From: a virus
IMG/VR virus record: IMGVR_UViG_3300049847_000494
Location: 1 to 64,000 of that record
DNA length: 64,000 bases
Reading direction: 5' to 3' (one strand)
The position numbers were made by a program, and so were the translations under genes. Below the pieces are notes generated by a model. The model was not told where the DNA came from, searched no databases, and saw only the letters and a program-made list of their open reading frames with translations. Positions 40,764 to 50,347 of this stretch are shown piece after piece (within the stretch, counting starts at the first letter, position 1; every line of letters begins with the position of its first letter).

Positions 40764-43700
40764 CTAGGATTGAGAGAATAGTTTGTCATCAACACTATAA
40801 AGACCAAATAGTCTCTTAATAGGATAACGACCATTCCAGTAATACTTGAAGTTATATAATGTCTTAGTAGTAGTATCACGAAATACTTCAATATCTGTAG
40901 AGGGATCGAATGCCCTTTCGTTACCAGCATCATCAGTGTACGCACCAATAATGCCTTTAGTAACTAGATCGCGAAGAATCTGTGCTAAGAAAGTTCTGAC
41001 AACAGCCAAGCCCGCTTGTTCACTTGGAGGAACAATAGCCACCAGACTATCATCCATCTGATCACGAACACTCTTAGTAACATACTGACGTTGATTGATT
41101 GATACGCTAATCTCGTTATTATCAGAAGACGAGGTATCAACCGTAACAGATTCTTCAATTCTAAATACAGGAGCTGCTACACTACCTTGATTAGACAAGT
41201 ATAGAACAGAAGCAGCTTCTAACTGTAGCTCTTCCGATTCTGAGAATGTTTGCATTGACTTGAAGCCTGATACAAACTGTCGTAGTAAGGGAGTACCAGG
41301 GTCTGGAAAGCTAGCATTTTTAGCAGCTATAGCAGCTTGTATAAAAGATCCATCCAAAGTTACATCACTCTGCGACCCATCAGGTAGCGTAATAGTCTTA
41401 ACAGCTTTATTGTTAGCTACTAATACGCGTGTACCATGAGCAGGGTTTGAGCCATAAACCTGTAGAGTTTTCTTAGCTGTAGCTACTGTACTACCCGCAT
41501 TAGTAACACTACCAATTAGTGTACCCACAGGTAAGCCAACCCATAAAGCTCGTTCCTTACGTTCAAAAGGATCATTCATTCTTTCATTAGAAAGCAGCGC
41601 TGTAGCAAGAGAACTGTTACCGTTAAGTACCACGATATCAGTAATCTTGTTATTACCTTCTGTTGCTAAGATAGCGTTGTTTATATCAGATGTTGATATA
41701 ATCCCATCACTATCAGCATCAAAAGCTTGACAAGTATAAACACCAGGTGCACCATTATCACGTAGTGCTAACTCAGACGCAATCAACAGGTCATTACTCT
41801 TACTGGAAGGTCCTAGAAGACGTAAAGCCTCATCATAAGTCAAGCTAAGAATAGGTGTATTATACAGTTCAGCAGGACGCTTGATATTAGCTGTAATGTA
41901 ATAGAAATTCCCAGGTGATGGCTCCTCACCACGATATTCATACGAAATTTCAATACTGCTTGTAGGAGCACTACTTGGTAAGAACCAAACAATAGGAGTA
42001 CCTAGTACATGTGTCGCAGTTAGTAACGTCTGTGTTGCTGCATCTCGGACGGATAGAACACTACCATCTATAGGTGTATGACTCAGAATTACATAAGTAG
42101 CACCGACTGTACCAGTAATAGTACTTAAACCAAGATTATCCTTGTAAAATTCCGTTGTATTGAATACTTCGTTATTAATACGAGAGTATAGATTCCAATC
42201 TATAACATTAGAATTAATAGTAGAAAAAGTAAACTCATCATTAGCCGCGTATCTGTTTTGTGCTAATAATGTACCCACGTTACGAGCATAGGTAAATATA
42301 CCACCAGGTAAACGAAGCTCACCCGTAGTACCAGAAATAGCAGCTGTACCAAACCGACCCTCTGGGGTATCAGTAGTATATTGTACTTGAACAGTATTAG
42401 CAGCTGTGCTTGTCACAGTTATAGTATAGTTACGGCTATCTTTTGCCGTAACAAACCTACGAGGTGCCTTAGCTGTAAAGGTGAATTTATCACCAATAGT
42501 AAAGTTAGAAGTACCAAAAGTAAAAGCTAAATGTATACCAAGTTCTAAAGTAGCATTTAAGTTAGTAGCTGCTGACTCCGAGATATTTATAACACCTTCC
42601 GTGCTTACAGCATGAGCTGTAGTAGCTTCACCGTAACCAACCCACCTAAAGGTAGCTAAACGATTACCAGATAAACCGCTAGCTGCAGTACATACGATGA
42701 TGTAATTACGGTTAGATGTACCAGTATACGTGAAATCTTCTCGCACATCAAGAGCTACTGTTGGATCAGTAGCTGTCTCAACTACAGCCGAAAACTCAGG
42801 ATACTGGTTAGTATTCGATAACGTAGCATCCTTTTCAAGGATGCTTGGACCCACACCTGTAAAGGTTATAAGATTATCAGTTGAAGCAGCAACACCTGTA
42901 TCGCTAAGAGATAAACGAATAATGTCATTAGTAACTGGATCAAGTATAGCAGATTTAGAAGCAGAAGCTGCTACAGTAAACCGAACAGTTTGACCACGAA
43001 CAACCGTAACAATACCCGTATAAGCTTCAGCTACTGCAGAAGCATTTGTGTAGGTGATTTGATTTAAGCCCACATTTACAGAGGCTATCGTAAAGTAACC
43101 ATTATTAGCCGCAGTAGTAGCACCCGACACAACTACAGTTTTACCTACATCTGAAGTAAGTAAGGTTATTCCAGATACTGTAAGTGTCACAGTAGGTGTA
43201 GCAAAAGCAATACCAGCACCCGTAGCAATACCATTGGTAGCTACAGTATCGGCTGTATGGTACGGAGCAGGTGCACCAACTGAGTTACCACCACTACCTA
43301 GTGTAATACGTACTTCTGCATTGATAAAACCACCACCAACCGTAAGTACATCTAAAGTATATACACGATTATAGTTATGTGTGTATGTACCAGATACGGA
43401 TAATACAGGTGTACCTGTACCAGTAACTACGGGTGTAGTGAAGCTATGAAGATTGTAGTTAGCATTAGATGTGTTAGCTGTAATAGAACTCATAGAGACA
43501 GGGATGTTATAATTAACATTCTCTATGTACTTATCTTGACCTTCTGTATCTCCGACAAACCTAACCTCACGAATATCACTAAAAGGGAGTTCATCCTGTA
43601 GGGTTCTTGAATCTGACTGATAATCAATGAAGTAATCCGAGTTAGAGTCGTAGGCTTCAGCCGTGATAAAAACCTGATCAAAGTTACCAGAGTTTACAAC

Positions 43701-44015
43701 AGACTCACGAAAAGACCAAAAAAGATTTGATACAGGGGTACCATCTTCTTTGTAGAGAGTCGAAATGTTTTGATCATTCACAGCTGTATATGCTAGTGTA
43801 GCAGTGTGAGGTGCTGATGAGGTGAAGCTTAAAAGAACACCATTTCTGTAGCTCCTACGAATAGGAATATCATAGAGAGTCTGTAAACGACTACCCTTAC
43901 CAACAAAACAAGGTAAGCGAGCAAAACCACTTAGACCAGTGGGTTGAGGTCTAAATATACGACCAATGTATGCACCAGGTTTCGTTGCACGTGTTGTAGT
44001 GAGAATATCAGCCAT
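40764..44015 (-). CDS. Tail sheath protein (very large)
   Basis: A 1083-residue protein, longer than the T4 sheath (659). The N-terminus (TRATKPGAYIGRIFRPQPTGLSG) and the C-terminal 250 residues (LVAIVPPSEQAGLAVVRTFL...DLVTKGIIGAYTDD...YWNGRYPIKRLFG) follow the sheath plan for the contractile core. The middle (about 170-620) is Thr/Val/Gly-rich beta repeats, probably surface domains decorating the sheath. This gene identifies the phage as contractile-tailed. Confidence 0.85.
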   Translation of the reverse strand: MADILTTTRATKPGAYIGRIFRPQPTGLSGFARLPCFVGKGSRLQTLYDIPIRRSYRNGVLLSFTSSAPHTATLAYTAVNDQNISTLYKEDGTPVSNLFWSFRESVVNSGNFDQVFITAEAYDSNSDYFIDYQSDSRTLQDELPFSDIREVRFVGDTEGQDKYIENVNYNIPVSMSSITANTSNANYNLHSFTTPVVTGTGTPVLSVSGTYTHNYNRVYTLDVLTVGGGFINAEVRITLGSGGNSVGAPAPYHTADTVATNGIATGAGIAFATPTVTLTVSGITLLTSDVGKTVVVSGATTAANNGYFTIASVNVGLNQITYTNASAVAEAYTGIVTVVRGQTVRFTVAASASKSAILDPVTNDIIRLSLSDTGVAASTDNLITFTGVGPSILEKDATLSNTNQYPEFSAVVETATDPTVALDVREDFTYTGTSNRNYIIVCTAASGLSGNRLATFRWVGYGEATTAHAVSTEGVINISESAATNLNATLELGIHLAFTFGTSNFTIGDKFTFTAKAPRRFVTAKDSRNYTITVTSTAANTVQVQYTTDTPEGRFGTAAISGTTGELRLPGGIFTYARNVGTLLAQNRYAANDEFTFSTINSNVIDWNLYSRINNEVFNTTEFYKDNLGLSTITGTVGATYVILSHTPIDGSVLSVRDAATQTLLTATHVLGTPIVWFLPSSAPTSSIEISYEYRGEEPSPGNFYYITANIKRPAELYNTPILSLTYDEALRLLGPSSKSNDLLIASELALRDNGAPGVYTCQAFDADSDGIISTSDINNAILATEGNNKITDIVVLNGNSSLATALLSNERMNDPFERKERALWVGLPVGTLIGSVTNAGSTVATAKKTLQVYGSNPAHGTRVLVANNKAVKTITLPDGSQSDVTLDGSFIQAAIAAKNASFPDPGTPLLRQFVSGFKSMQTFSESEELQLEAASVLYLSNQGSVAAPVFRIEESVTVDTSSSDNNEISVSINQRQYVTKSVRDQMDDSLVAIVPPSEQAGLAVVRTFLAQILRDLVTKGIIGAYTDDAGNERAFDPSTDIEVFRDTTTKTLYNFKYYWNGRYPIKRLFGLYSVDDKLFSQS

Positions 44016-44082
44016 TTTTATGTTACCTCAGGTACTCAGCTTGCACTGTAGACCCAACTTAAAGAATAAGACTATCTAAATT

Positions 44083-44931
44083 TTACAAAGAATTTTTTCC
44101 GCCAATACCTAATTCGTCTTTAAGGCGTTGTTCAAATTTTTTAGCTTTAAACTTATTAAGGTTTATAGATTTCCATTCCTGGTATTCAGCTTCTTCTGAT
44201 TCATATTCTTTTTGTTGTTTAATTTTACGTGCTTGTTGCTCTAATTCTTCTTCCTGTTTTTTTACTATTGCTTTAGCTTTAACTAAAGCATTTTCAAAAA
44301 ATTCATCTAAATCCTCAACTATTTGAGTCAAGAATCCTTTAAAATTAGGATGCCAAGGAATTTTACCTGAAGCAAGAATCAAAGGTTTTTGATTTACTTG
44401 TTGCAAAACAGCTGTATGATTACCTGATTCTGTATCATACACTAAGCTAAGTTTAGTGTTAGCACTAACCGCCTTAGTAGCTCTAACTACAGTGTTATTT
44501 TCAGTCGAAACTTCATATTCATAAATATTATGAAGTTTTCTAGCTATAATATCAAGTACTTCTTCTTTAGGTGGACTAACTACTTTTTCTTCACCACCTA
44601 TTAACTTACGCGCTTCTTGATCAATCATTTCAGCTAAATGATAGGCAGGCTCAAAGTGAAAATCTATCTGACTCCTTTTACCATTTTTGGTACCTATTAA
44701 AACAGCATCAGATCCGAATGTAGGACTAAAAGCAATCCAAGCTATATTATCACCAATAGTTAAGCTATAACCTAAAAGGTTAGAATTCCAACCTAAAGTT
44801 TTAAGCTTAGACTTAATATCAGCTGCTCGTTCACGTTTTTCTTTGTTATTACTAGGATATTGTGCTGTCAGAGCATCGGCGTATACCTCTAAAGAGAGGG
44901 CTAATCTAGCTATATTTTTAGCTGTTGACAC
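44083..44931 (-). CDS. Unknown protein in the tail cluster
   Basis: A 282-residue protein. It begins with a helical AxLALSLEVYADAL motif seen in other virion-cluster proteins here. A beta-rich middle (about 45-205) is followed by a highly charged coiled coil (205-275). No recognised family. The ATG lies 3 bases after the stop of the 136-residue gene, so the two are co-translated. Probable virion or assembly protein. Confidence 0.65.
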   Translation of the reverse strand: MSTAKNIARLALSLEVYADALTAQYPSNNKEKRERAADIKSKLKTLGWNSNLLGYSLTIGDNIAWIAFSPTFGSDAVLIGTKNGKRSQIDFHFEPAYHLAEMIDQEARKLIGGEEKVVSPPKEEVLDIIARKLHNIYEYEVSTENNTVVRATKAVSANTKLSLVYDTESGNHTAVLQQVNQKPLILASGKIPWHPNFKGFLTQIVEDLDEFFENALVKAKAIVKKQEEELEQQARKIKQQKEYESEEAEYQEWKSINLNKFKAKKFEQRLKDELGIGGKNSL

Positions 44932-44934
44932 AGA

Positions 44935-45345
44935 TTAGCCTTCCAAAGAATCAGCGTCCTCAATAGAAGGTTCAGGCGCCGGAGCAGGAGCCGCAGGTGC
45001 TGGCACAGCTTGATTCTGTGCTGCTTGAGCAGCTTGTGCCTTATTACGCAAGCTCATATAAAAAGCATGTAGATGCTGCTCTAAAGCATTAGCTTCATCA
45101 ATAAGCTTTTGAACTTCTTTAGCTTCCTCACTATCCTCACCATAAGTATCAATAAAGATATAGGAAAGCGATTGCCCACGATTAGAGTTCCACCAACCTA
45201 AAAAGTCAGGCCAGCTGGAAATTTCCACCTCTGACTCTTTACTGGAAGCTGCATTGATTTCCCTAATTAGCTGGGGAATTTTAGCCGAGTATTCGTGAAA
45301 ACCTTTGTCTTCAAGCTCTACAGCAAGTTTTAGCAGTTTATTCAT
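44935..45345 (-). CDS. Unknown helical protein in the tail cluster
   Basis: A 136-residue protein. It begins LLKLAVELEDKGFHEYSAKI, the same helical-pair motif as in the acidic protein at 38426. A helical body and an Ala/Pro-rich tail (about 110-130) follow. No function recognised; likely virion-associated by position. Confidence 0.65.
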   Translation of the reverse strand: MNKLLKLAVELEDKGFHEYSAKIPQLIREINAASSKESEVEISSWPDFLGWWNSNRGQSLSYIFIDTYGEDSEEAKEVQKLIDEANALEQHLHAFYMSLRNKAQAAQAAQNQAVPAPAAPAPAPEPSIEDADSLEG

Positions 45346-45389
45346 TTAATAAATCCCCAACAAAAGTTAAAATCAATACTGTAATAATA

Positions 45390-45409
45390 CATAACAATAT
45401 TTTGTTATG
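45390..45409 (-). other. 8-bp hairpin directly after a stop codon
   Basis: CATAACAA (45390-45397) and TTGTTATG (45402-45409) form a perfect stem with loop TATT, touching the stop of the 344-residue gene. There is no T tract after it on the minus strand; it may protect the 3' end of the upstream mRNA. Confidence 0.5.
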
Positions 45410-46444
45410 TTAATTTGCCGAGCATTTTACTGCCCATTTCTCTTTAACTTTACCACGTTCCAACAATAAAACATTAAAATTACCAATACGTTTAGGTATG
45501 ATAATATTGTCTATTGTAACTATAGCTACACGAGGGTCATCGCTAACCAATTTAGCCTCGGCTGGTATCCAGGATAAGCCAATAGGCGTAGGCTTACCTA
45601 ACCTAACTACATCTGGTACAATAATACTAGTCACTTCAAACTGAGGATCAGGTTTAAAACCCATGCTACCATCTACATGATGTATACCATCAGGTGTAGA
45701 CCCTTCCAAATAATCACTAACTTTCATAAGTTGTGTTTGTTGGGAAAAAGCATGCTGTATTCGCGATTCAAAAGCCACTTCCAAATCTACACCAGATGTC
45801 CAAAAAGCATCCTTAGCATCAGATGTATAAAACTTACGAGATAAACCTTGTGGAGTAAACATAGCAGGTAAGCGAACTTCCCACTTGTCTTGGGGTCTAT
45901 TACTATGTAATATATGACTTTTATTAAAAATAGTAAGTGGACCAAGTATATATAATAACAAGTCTCTTAGATCGCCGCATGTTGTTTCATCATTTGCTGC
46001 AATTTCTAATGAAAGAGAAACATTAGCAAGTATCTGCGTAAATACAGTTGACGTGAAAGGGCTAATATAACCAGAACCTAATATACCACCTAAACCAGAA
46101 GGTTCATATTCTATCTTAGAATCTACTATAATAATACAAGGTAACTTAGCTCGAAGTTGTCCCCATAAACGCGCAAGTTGAAGATTATAAACAGTAGGGT
46201 CAGCCGGATCTAAAGATCCAGTAATACCTGTCTCATACTGAATAGAATAAGGAGCTGTAAGTTTGAGCTGTTCTCTATAACACCCAGTAGGACTGAAGTA
46301 CTTATCAAGATAATCTTGCATTGCACTTTTTACAGTAGATGTAACACGAGCTTCTGCTACCTGAGAAGCTGCTTGCTTGCTTGATTTAGGTACAGAACTA
46401 AATATATAATCTTCAGGTTTTTCACTGTCATCAACAATAGACAT
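45410..46444 (-). CDS. Putative virion protein (neck or tail completion)
   Basis: A 344-residue protein: a helical N-terminus (1-60) followed by a beta/alpha body (RLWGQLRAKLPCIIIVDSKIEYEP..., SPFTSTVFTQILANVSLSLEIAA...). No known enzymatic motif. It lies upstream of the sheath cluster and has the look of a tail terminator or connector, but I cannot confirm a family. Confidence 0.6.
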   Translation of the reverse strand: MSIVDDSEKPEDYIFSSVPKSSKQAASQVAEARVTSTVKSAMQDYLDKYFSPTGCYREQLKLTAPYSIQYETGITGSLDPADPTVYNLQLARLWGQLRAKLPCIIIVDSKIEYEPSGLGGILGSGYISPFTSTVFTQILANVSLSLEIAANDETTCGDLRDLLLYILGPLTIFNKSHILHSNRPQDKWEVRLPAMFTPQGLSRKFYTSDAKDAFWTSGVDLEVAFESRIQHAFSQQTQLMKVSDYLEGSTPDGIHHVDGSMGFKPDPQFEVTSIIVPDVVRLGKPTPIGLSWIPAEAKLVSDDPRVAIVTIDNIIIPKRIGNFNVLLLERGKVKEKWAVKCSAN

Positions 46445-46479
46445 TTAATACCTTATAGAGGTGTATGTATACATCTTGA

Positions 46480-46920
46480 CTACGTTTTTTTAGCTTTATC
46501 TTCCTCTTCCATACGATTAATAAAGTCATAAACAGTATTACGGGACACTTTTGTTTTGTGACTCTTAACAAAGTCCTCTATTGTAATATAACGAGATGCT
46601 GCTTTAGTATGACCTGGATGGTCAAAAATGATACCTGAAATATTCTTAGCCTTAAATAGAGCAAACCTAGCTATCTTAATTAAGCTAGACTGAATTTGTT
46701 TGCCTTGTGGTCCTTGTGTTCTAGTTAGCTCAACAATAGATTCTATTAGACTAGGTTTTTGTAATAACGCATATCTATATGCTGAATCATAGGATGTAAA
46801 AACTAGAATATTATAACTACCGGTAGTAGGATCCCACTCTAAGGCAGGCAAGCCATCAGGATCCTTTACAGAAAATGCATAAAATATAGTAGTGTCTAAA
46901 TTTATAACATGCTCTGTCAT
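46480..46920 (-). CDS. Unknown protein with possible C-terminal HTH
   Basis: A 146-residue protein. The N-terminal 90 residues are alpha/beta. The C-terminal segment ITIEDFVKSHKTKVSRNTVY has a helix-turn-helix-like spacing. It overlaps the upstream gene by 4 bases. Function unknown; DNA binding is a guess. Confidence 0.55.
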   Translation of the reverse strand: MTEHVINLDTTIFYAFSVKDPDGLPALEWDPTTGSYNILVFTSYDSAYRYALLQKPSLIESIVELTRTQGPQGKQIQSSLIKIARFALFKAKNISGIIFDHPGHTKAASRYITIEDFVKSHKTKVSRNTVYDFINRMEEEDKAKKT

Positions 46921-47561
46921 TTTCTAACTCTATAGTATTTGTTTTTTGTATTACCGCAATGTACTCTATAAAATAAATTTGGATTTGTTTTTATATGAGG
47001 TGCTGCCCAATCGGTAGCTCTATTAGAGCAAGAGTCAGGTATAGAACCTTCACTCCAAGCTTTTACAAAAATACGGACACTAAACCAGGAATTTTTATAA
47101 TTATTCCAACTTGCATGGCGAGGCCAACCTACAGGTTTTGTCTCACCATCTTCAGGTAAGTACTGCACCCAACGTTGTCTAGGTCGATTACGGAACCTAG
47201 GTTTAAATCCAGTACAATACGAAAACAGGAAATTCTTAAAAGTTAGGCTTGGATCCTTAGCATTAGCTTTATGCCACTTTCTTGCTAATATCCAAAGGAT
47301 AGAAGCGTATTCCCTGTCAGCCTCAAAACCCGCCTCTGATACAAGCGCACGAGATACCCAAAGTAAAGTATCCTCTGACAACTGACTTATAGGTAAAGGT
47401 GGTTTCCCTACCACTACACTTGATTCTAGTGCAACTATTCCAAGGTCATCGCAAACAAAACCCTTACGCACAAAAGAATAATCAAAACATATACTTTGAC
47501 TATAACTTTTAGGTGCGTAAACCAAAAGAAAGGATAAACTTAAAAGTAATTTAATCATCAA
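46917..47561 (-). CDS. Secreted protein, possible cell-wall hydrolase
   Basis: A 214-residue protein with a classical signal peptide (residues 1-21, ending YAPKSYS). The mature region has LWVSRALVSEAGFEADREYASILWIL, resembling the start of SleB-like or lytic-transglycosylase-like hydrolases, in which a Glu in a V/YxEA context is catalytic. Later Trp/Arg-rich parts follow. If active it would act on peptidoglycan in the periplasm. Not certain; an unknown secreted protein is the fallback. It is coupled to dnaX by a 4-base overlap. Confidence 0.5.
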   Translation of the reverse strand: MMIKLLLSLSFLLVYAPKSYSQSICFDYSFVRKGFVCDDLGIVALESSVVVGKPPLPISQLSEDTLLWVSRALVSEAGFEADREYASILWILARKWHKANAKDPSLTFKNFLFSYCTGFKPRFRNRPRQRWVQYLPEDGETKPVGWPRHASWNNYKNSWFSVRIFVKAWSEGSIPDSCSNRATDWAAPHIKTNPNLFYRVHCGNTKNKYYRVRK

Positions 47562-48661
47562 ACCACCTTCAAAGGAGCAGTAGCCATCAACTCTAGACTC
47601 TTAATCACTACTAAGTCAAGTACATCATAAGGATCTAACGAATATTGTTTAGCTTGACTTAGACCTGTTAAATGCAAATCTAACAGTTTGATTATATGCT
47701 CTTTGGTGTAGTTTCTCTTGAAAGATTGCATAAGAAAAGAAGATACCTTAGGATCCGATGTTACACCTGTAAGTTCATATAGGATATCACGTAAAAATTT
47801 ATAAACTATATGTAGAAAATATTCAGGATTCTCCACTTGCTTTACTGATTTACAGCAAAGACGATGTGATGCATCAAGTAAATACTGAACATATTTACTT
47901 ACAAGTATCTCAGGTGGTAAACTCCCAAGCTCTTCGAAAACAGTAGGTAATATCTCTTCCAGGTTATCAGGTATTACACCTTTAGATATAACGTAATGTT
48001 GTACCTGTTCCAGTAACATCAGAGCATTCCGGGGATGCCCATCAGCTAAATTAGCTACTAAATCTATGACTTTTGAAGGGAAAGGTAGCTTTTCCTCCTC
48101 ACAAACCATTGAAAGTAATCCCTGAATATTTTTAGTTGGTACTTTCTGTAGCTTTATATGCTGACATCTACTTCTTATAGAAGCTAATATCTTCTGTGGG
48201 TCTGTAGTGCAAAGTAACCAAAGGGTTTTCTTTGGTGGTTCTTCCAGTGGCTTAAGAAGAGCTTGTGAACTGGTGGTTGTAAGCTGATGAATTTCGTCCA
48301 ATATAAAAACACGATAATTACTACGTGGTGTGAAGCTTGCAGAATTTATAAGCTCTCTTATATCATCAATACCACGCGTATTAGCTGCATTGATTTCAAT
48401 GATATCTGGATGTGTACCGTTATCAAGAGCTATACATGATTTACATACACCACAGGCGTTCCGCGTATCACAATTAACATAGCGAGCTACTATACGAGCT
48501 AATGTAGTTTTACCTACACCATATTCACCACTCAACATAATAGTAGGGTTTATCTTGTTGTTGTAGATCATACTTTCTAAAGTACCTACAGCAACCTTTT
48601 GACCTACTACATCAATAAACTTTTTTGGACGGTATTTGCCTGTAAGTTGGACGTAATCCAT
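47558..48661 (-). CDS. dnaX: DnaX-like clamp loader subunit (DNA polymerase III gamma/tau type)
   Basis: A 367-residue protein. Start KYRPKKFIDVVGQ; Walker A GEYGVGKTT; four zinc cysteines (CDTRNACGVCKSC); Walker B ILDEIHQL; sensor-1 LCTTDPQK; SRC arginine finger motif SIRSRCQHI. The C-terminal part forms the oligomerisation region. A bacterial-type clamp loader in a phage with its own polymerase suggests it loads a phage or host sliding clamp. The product is near gamma length and lacks the long tau tail. Confidence 0.92.
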   Translation of the reverse strand: MDYVQLTGKYRPKKFIDVVGQKVAVGTLESMIYNNKINPTIMLSGEYGVGKTTLARIVARYVNCDTRNACGVCKSCIALDNGTHPDIIEINAANTRGIDDIRELINSASFTPRSNYRVFILDEIHQLTTTSSQALLKPLEEPPKKTLWLLCTTDPQKILASIRSRCQHIKLQKVPTKNIQGLLSMVCEEEKLPFPSKVIDLVANLADGHPRNALMLLEQVQHYVISKGVIPDNLEEILPTVFEELGSLPPEILVSKYVQYLLDASHRLCCKSVKQVENPEYFLHIVYKFLRDILYELTGVTSDPKVSSFLMQSFKRNYTKEHIIKLLDLHLTGLSQAKQYSLDPYDVLDLVVIKSLELMATAPLKVV

Positions 48662-48674
48662 ATTTTATAACCTA

Positions 48675-49061
48675 TTAAAGTGTATTCTTTAAGAGAAGTA
48701 ACTTACTAAGTAAAGATTCAATACTTTCATTGTTACTCGCAGTATTTATATTAGGAATTTCCTCGTCCTCTTCATCCTCACCAAAGGGATCTTTAAAGAG
48801 CACTTCGTCTTTAACTAGAACGTCACACTTTTCTTCTGGTCCAGATACTGTAACAACATGACAATCAGTTGTTTCAATGGCAACATCAGGGTTTTCATAG
48901 AGGAAAGATGCCATACGTTTACAAACTTCAGCTGCCATCTCATAGTAGGAGGCTTGTAGCTTAAAAGCTTCATGCCCTGAAGTTGTTGATGTCACGCAAT
49001 GGTGCATGTCATCGCCTTTTTTATATACAGGAATTAATACTTCATAGGATTTCACACTCAT
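48675..49061 (-). CDS. Unknown protein, paralogue of the 82-residue protein at 50348
   Basis: A 128-residue protein. The core (residues 10-75) contains A.E......FL..NPD..I.....D...VSGP and aligns with the protein at 50348-50596. A long acidic linker (EDEEDEE) and a Leu-rich C-terminal helix are extra. GGAGA precedes ATG. Function unknown; position among nucleotide metabolism genes is the only clue. Confidence 0.65.
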   Translation of the reverse strand: MSVKSYEVLIPVYKKGDDMHHCVTSTTSGHEAFKLQASYYEMAAEVCKRMASFLYENPDVAIETTDCHVVTVSGPEEKCDVLVKDEVLFKDPFGEDEEDEEIPNINTASNNESIESLLSKLLLLKNTL

Positions 49062-49075
49062 AACATCTCCTTTAA

Positions 49076-49522
49076 TTAAAACTTACCACTACTACCAAAA
49101 CCACGATCACCACGATCGTTTACAAAGTTATCTACAAACTCAGTAACTTCAACAATATCATGAAATTCAATAGCTTTAACAACTAATTGCGCTACCCTTT
49201 CACCTGCTTTCCCATAATAAGGGAAAGGGCTGTGATTAATAAGTAAAACCAAAATTTCTGAACGAAAATCGTTATCAATTGTGCCTGGTGTATTGAGAAC
49301 CGTTAGCTGATGGTTCTTTGCTAAGCCTGACCTTGGTCGTACCTGACCTTCATAACCTTCGGGGCATTGCATTGCAATGCCTGTGGGTATACTAATCATT
49401 CTACCTGGTTGTAATGCAAAATCATGCAACGCAAATATGTCCATACCTGAGGATCTAGAACTACCAGAATATGCTGGAAGCTTTGCACTAGGATCTAGCT
49501 TTTTAAAATTTACTGTAGCCAT
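49076..49522 (-). CDS. dut: dUTP pyrophosphatase (dUTPase)
   Basis: A 148-residue trimeric-type dUTPase with all five motifs: SSGMDIFA, RPRSGLA, NTPGTIDNDFR with catalytic Asp, ERVAQLV, and the C-terminal RGDRGFGSSG that closes over the active site. It converts dUTP to dUMP, keeping uracil out of DNA. It fits with the dCTP deaminase and the UDG-like polymerase domain. Confidence 0.95.
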   Translation of the reverse strand: MATVNFKKLDPSAKLPAYSGSSRSSGMDIFALHDFALQPGRMISIPTGIAMQCPEGYEGQVRPRSGLAKNHQLTVLNTPGTIDNDFRSEILVLLINHSPFPYYGKAGERVAQLVVKAIEFHDIVEVTEFVDNFVNDRGDRGFGSSGKF

Positions 49523-49532
49523 TTTAGCCTCT

Positions 49533-50210
49533 TTATACCATGTAATAGTGGTTTTTAATTGAATTAACAGTTGTATAGCTGCTATTCTGTAATCTATAAT
49601 CGAAAAGGCAAGCCTCTTCCCAATTACCTACTCTAAGTAAATCTGCAATAAGTTGTTGTAACCAAAACTTACCAGTAACACACCCAACTATTAAATCAGG
49701 TTTAATAGTTAAACTTTCAGTTTCAGAACGATGACTATCTTTACTTGGCAAACTATCCACTCGAATTATCTGTATAATCTTACCACCTAGAGATCGTATA
49801 GCCTCAACTTCATTTATAAAGCGTGTATCAGGTATAAGTACATCACTAGCCTCTGTAACACCCATTAGTAGATTATCTACCCAGTAGCTATCCTTAGCTG
49901 ACCTTACATAATCTGTACCCACATACTGGAGTAATTCTCTGGGGGAATTCGCACTCAAATTTTTAGTACTAAGAACAAGCCCCGTAGCCTCTTGTAAGGA
50001 AGCTAGGTAGCTATCGATATGAATAGGTTTGTCAAAGAGCAGCTCTTTAAGATCAGGATCATGAAACTGGGAAAAACTTAGATTAAAAACATAACTACAT
50101 ATGTTTTTAAGTTTGGTAGCCCCATGTTCAATCCTATAAGGATTGCCTACCATTCTAGCAAAAGTATCTTTACCAGAAAACTTAGCTCCCATAATACCAT
50201 AAACAGCCAT
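49533..50210 (-). CDS. Deoxynucleoside monophosphate kinase
   Basis: A 225-residue protein. P-loop GAKFSGKDTFARM (8-20), then SPRELLQYVGTDYVR as in T4 gp1-like dNMP kinases, DVLIPDTRFINEVEAIRSLGG (Walker B-like plus Asp-Thr-Arg), and HRSETE. These enzymes phosphorylate dNMPs, including modified ones, for phage DNA synthesis. It is coupled to dUTPase with 10 bases between. A strong hairpin lies upstream at 50240-50270. Confidence 0.85.
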   Translation of the reverse strand: MAVYGIMGAKFSGKDTFARMVGNPYRIEHGATKLKNICSYVFNLSFSQFHDPDLKELLFDKPIHIDSYLASLQEATGLVLSTKNLSANSPRELLQYVGTDYVRSAKDSYWVDNLLMGVTEASDVLIPDTRFINEVEAIRSLGGKIIQIIRVDSLPSKDSHRSETESLTIKPDLIVGCVTGKFWLQQLIADLLRVGNWEEACLFDYRLQNSSYTTVNSIKNHYYMV

Positions 50211-50239
50211 ATTTTAACCTCAAGTTTAAAAGTCCTGGG

Positions 50240-50270
50240 ATTTATAAGTGGTAACCATCCACCTATAAAT
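50240..50270 (-). promoter_or_regulatory. 12-bp hairpin upstream of the dNMP kinase gene
   Basis: On the minus strand ATTTATAGGTGG pairs with CCACTTATAAAT (one G-U pair) over a 7-base loop. It sits 30 bases upstream of the kinase start, in a 137-base gap with no supported ORF. No T tract follows. It is possibly an mRNA processing or protein-binding site. Confidence 0.6.
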
Positions 50271-50347
50271 CTAACGCAGCCAGGGCTACGGAACAATAGA
50301 AGTTAGCACGCCATGAGTATTAGTCACCAGCTTGTTCATCTATTGTA

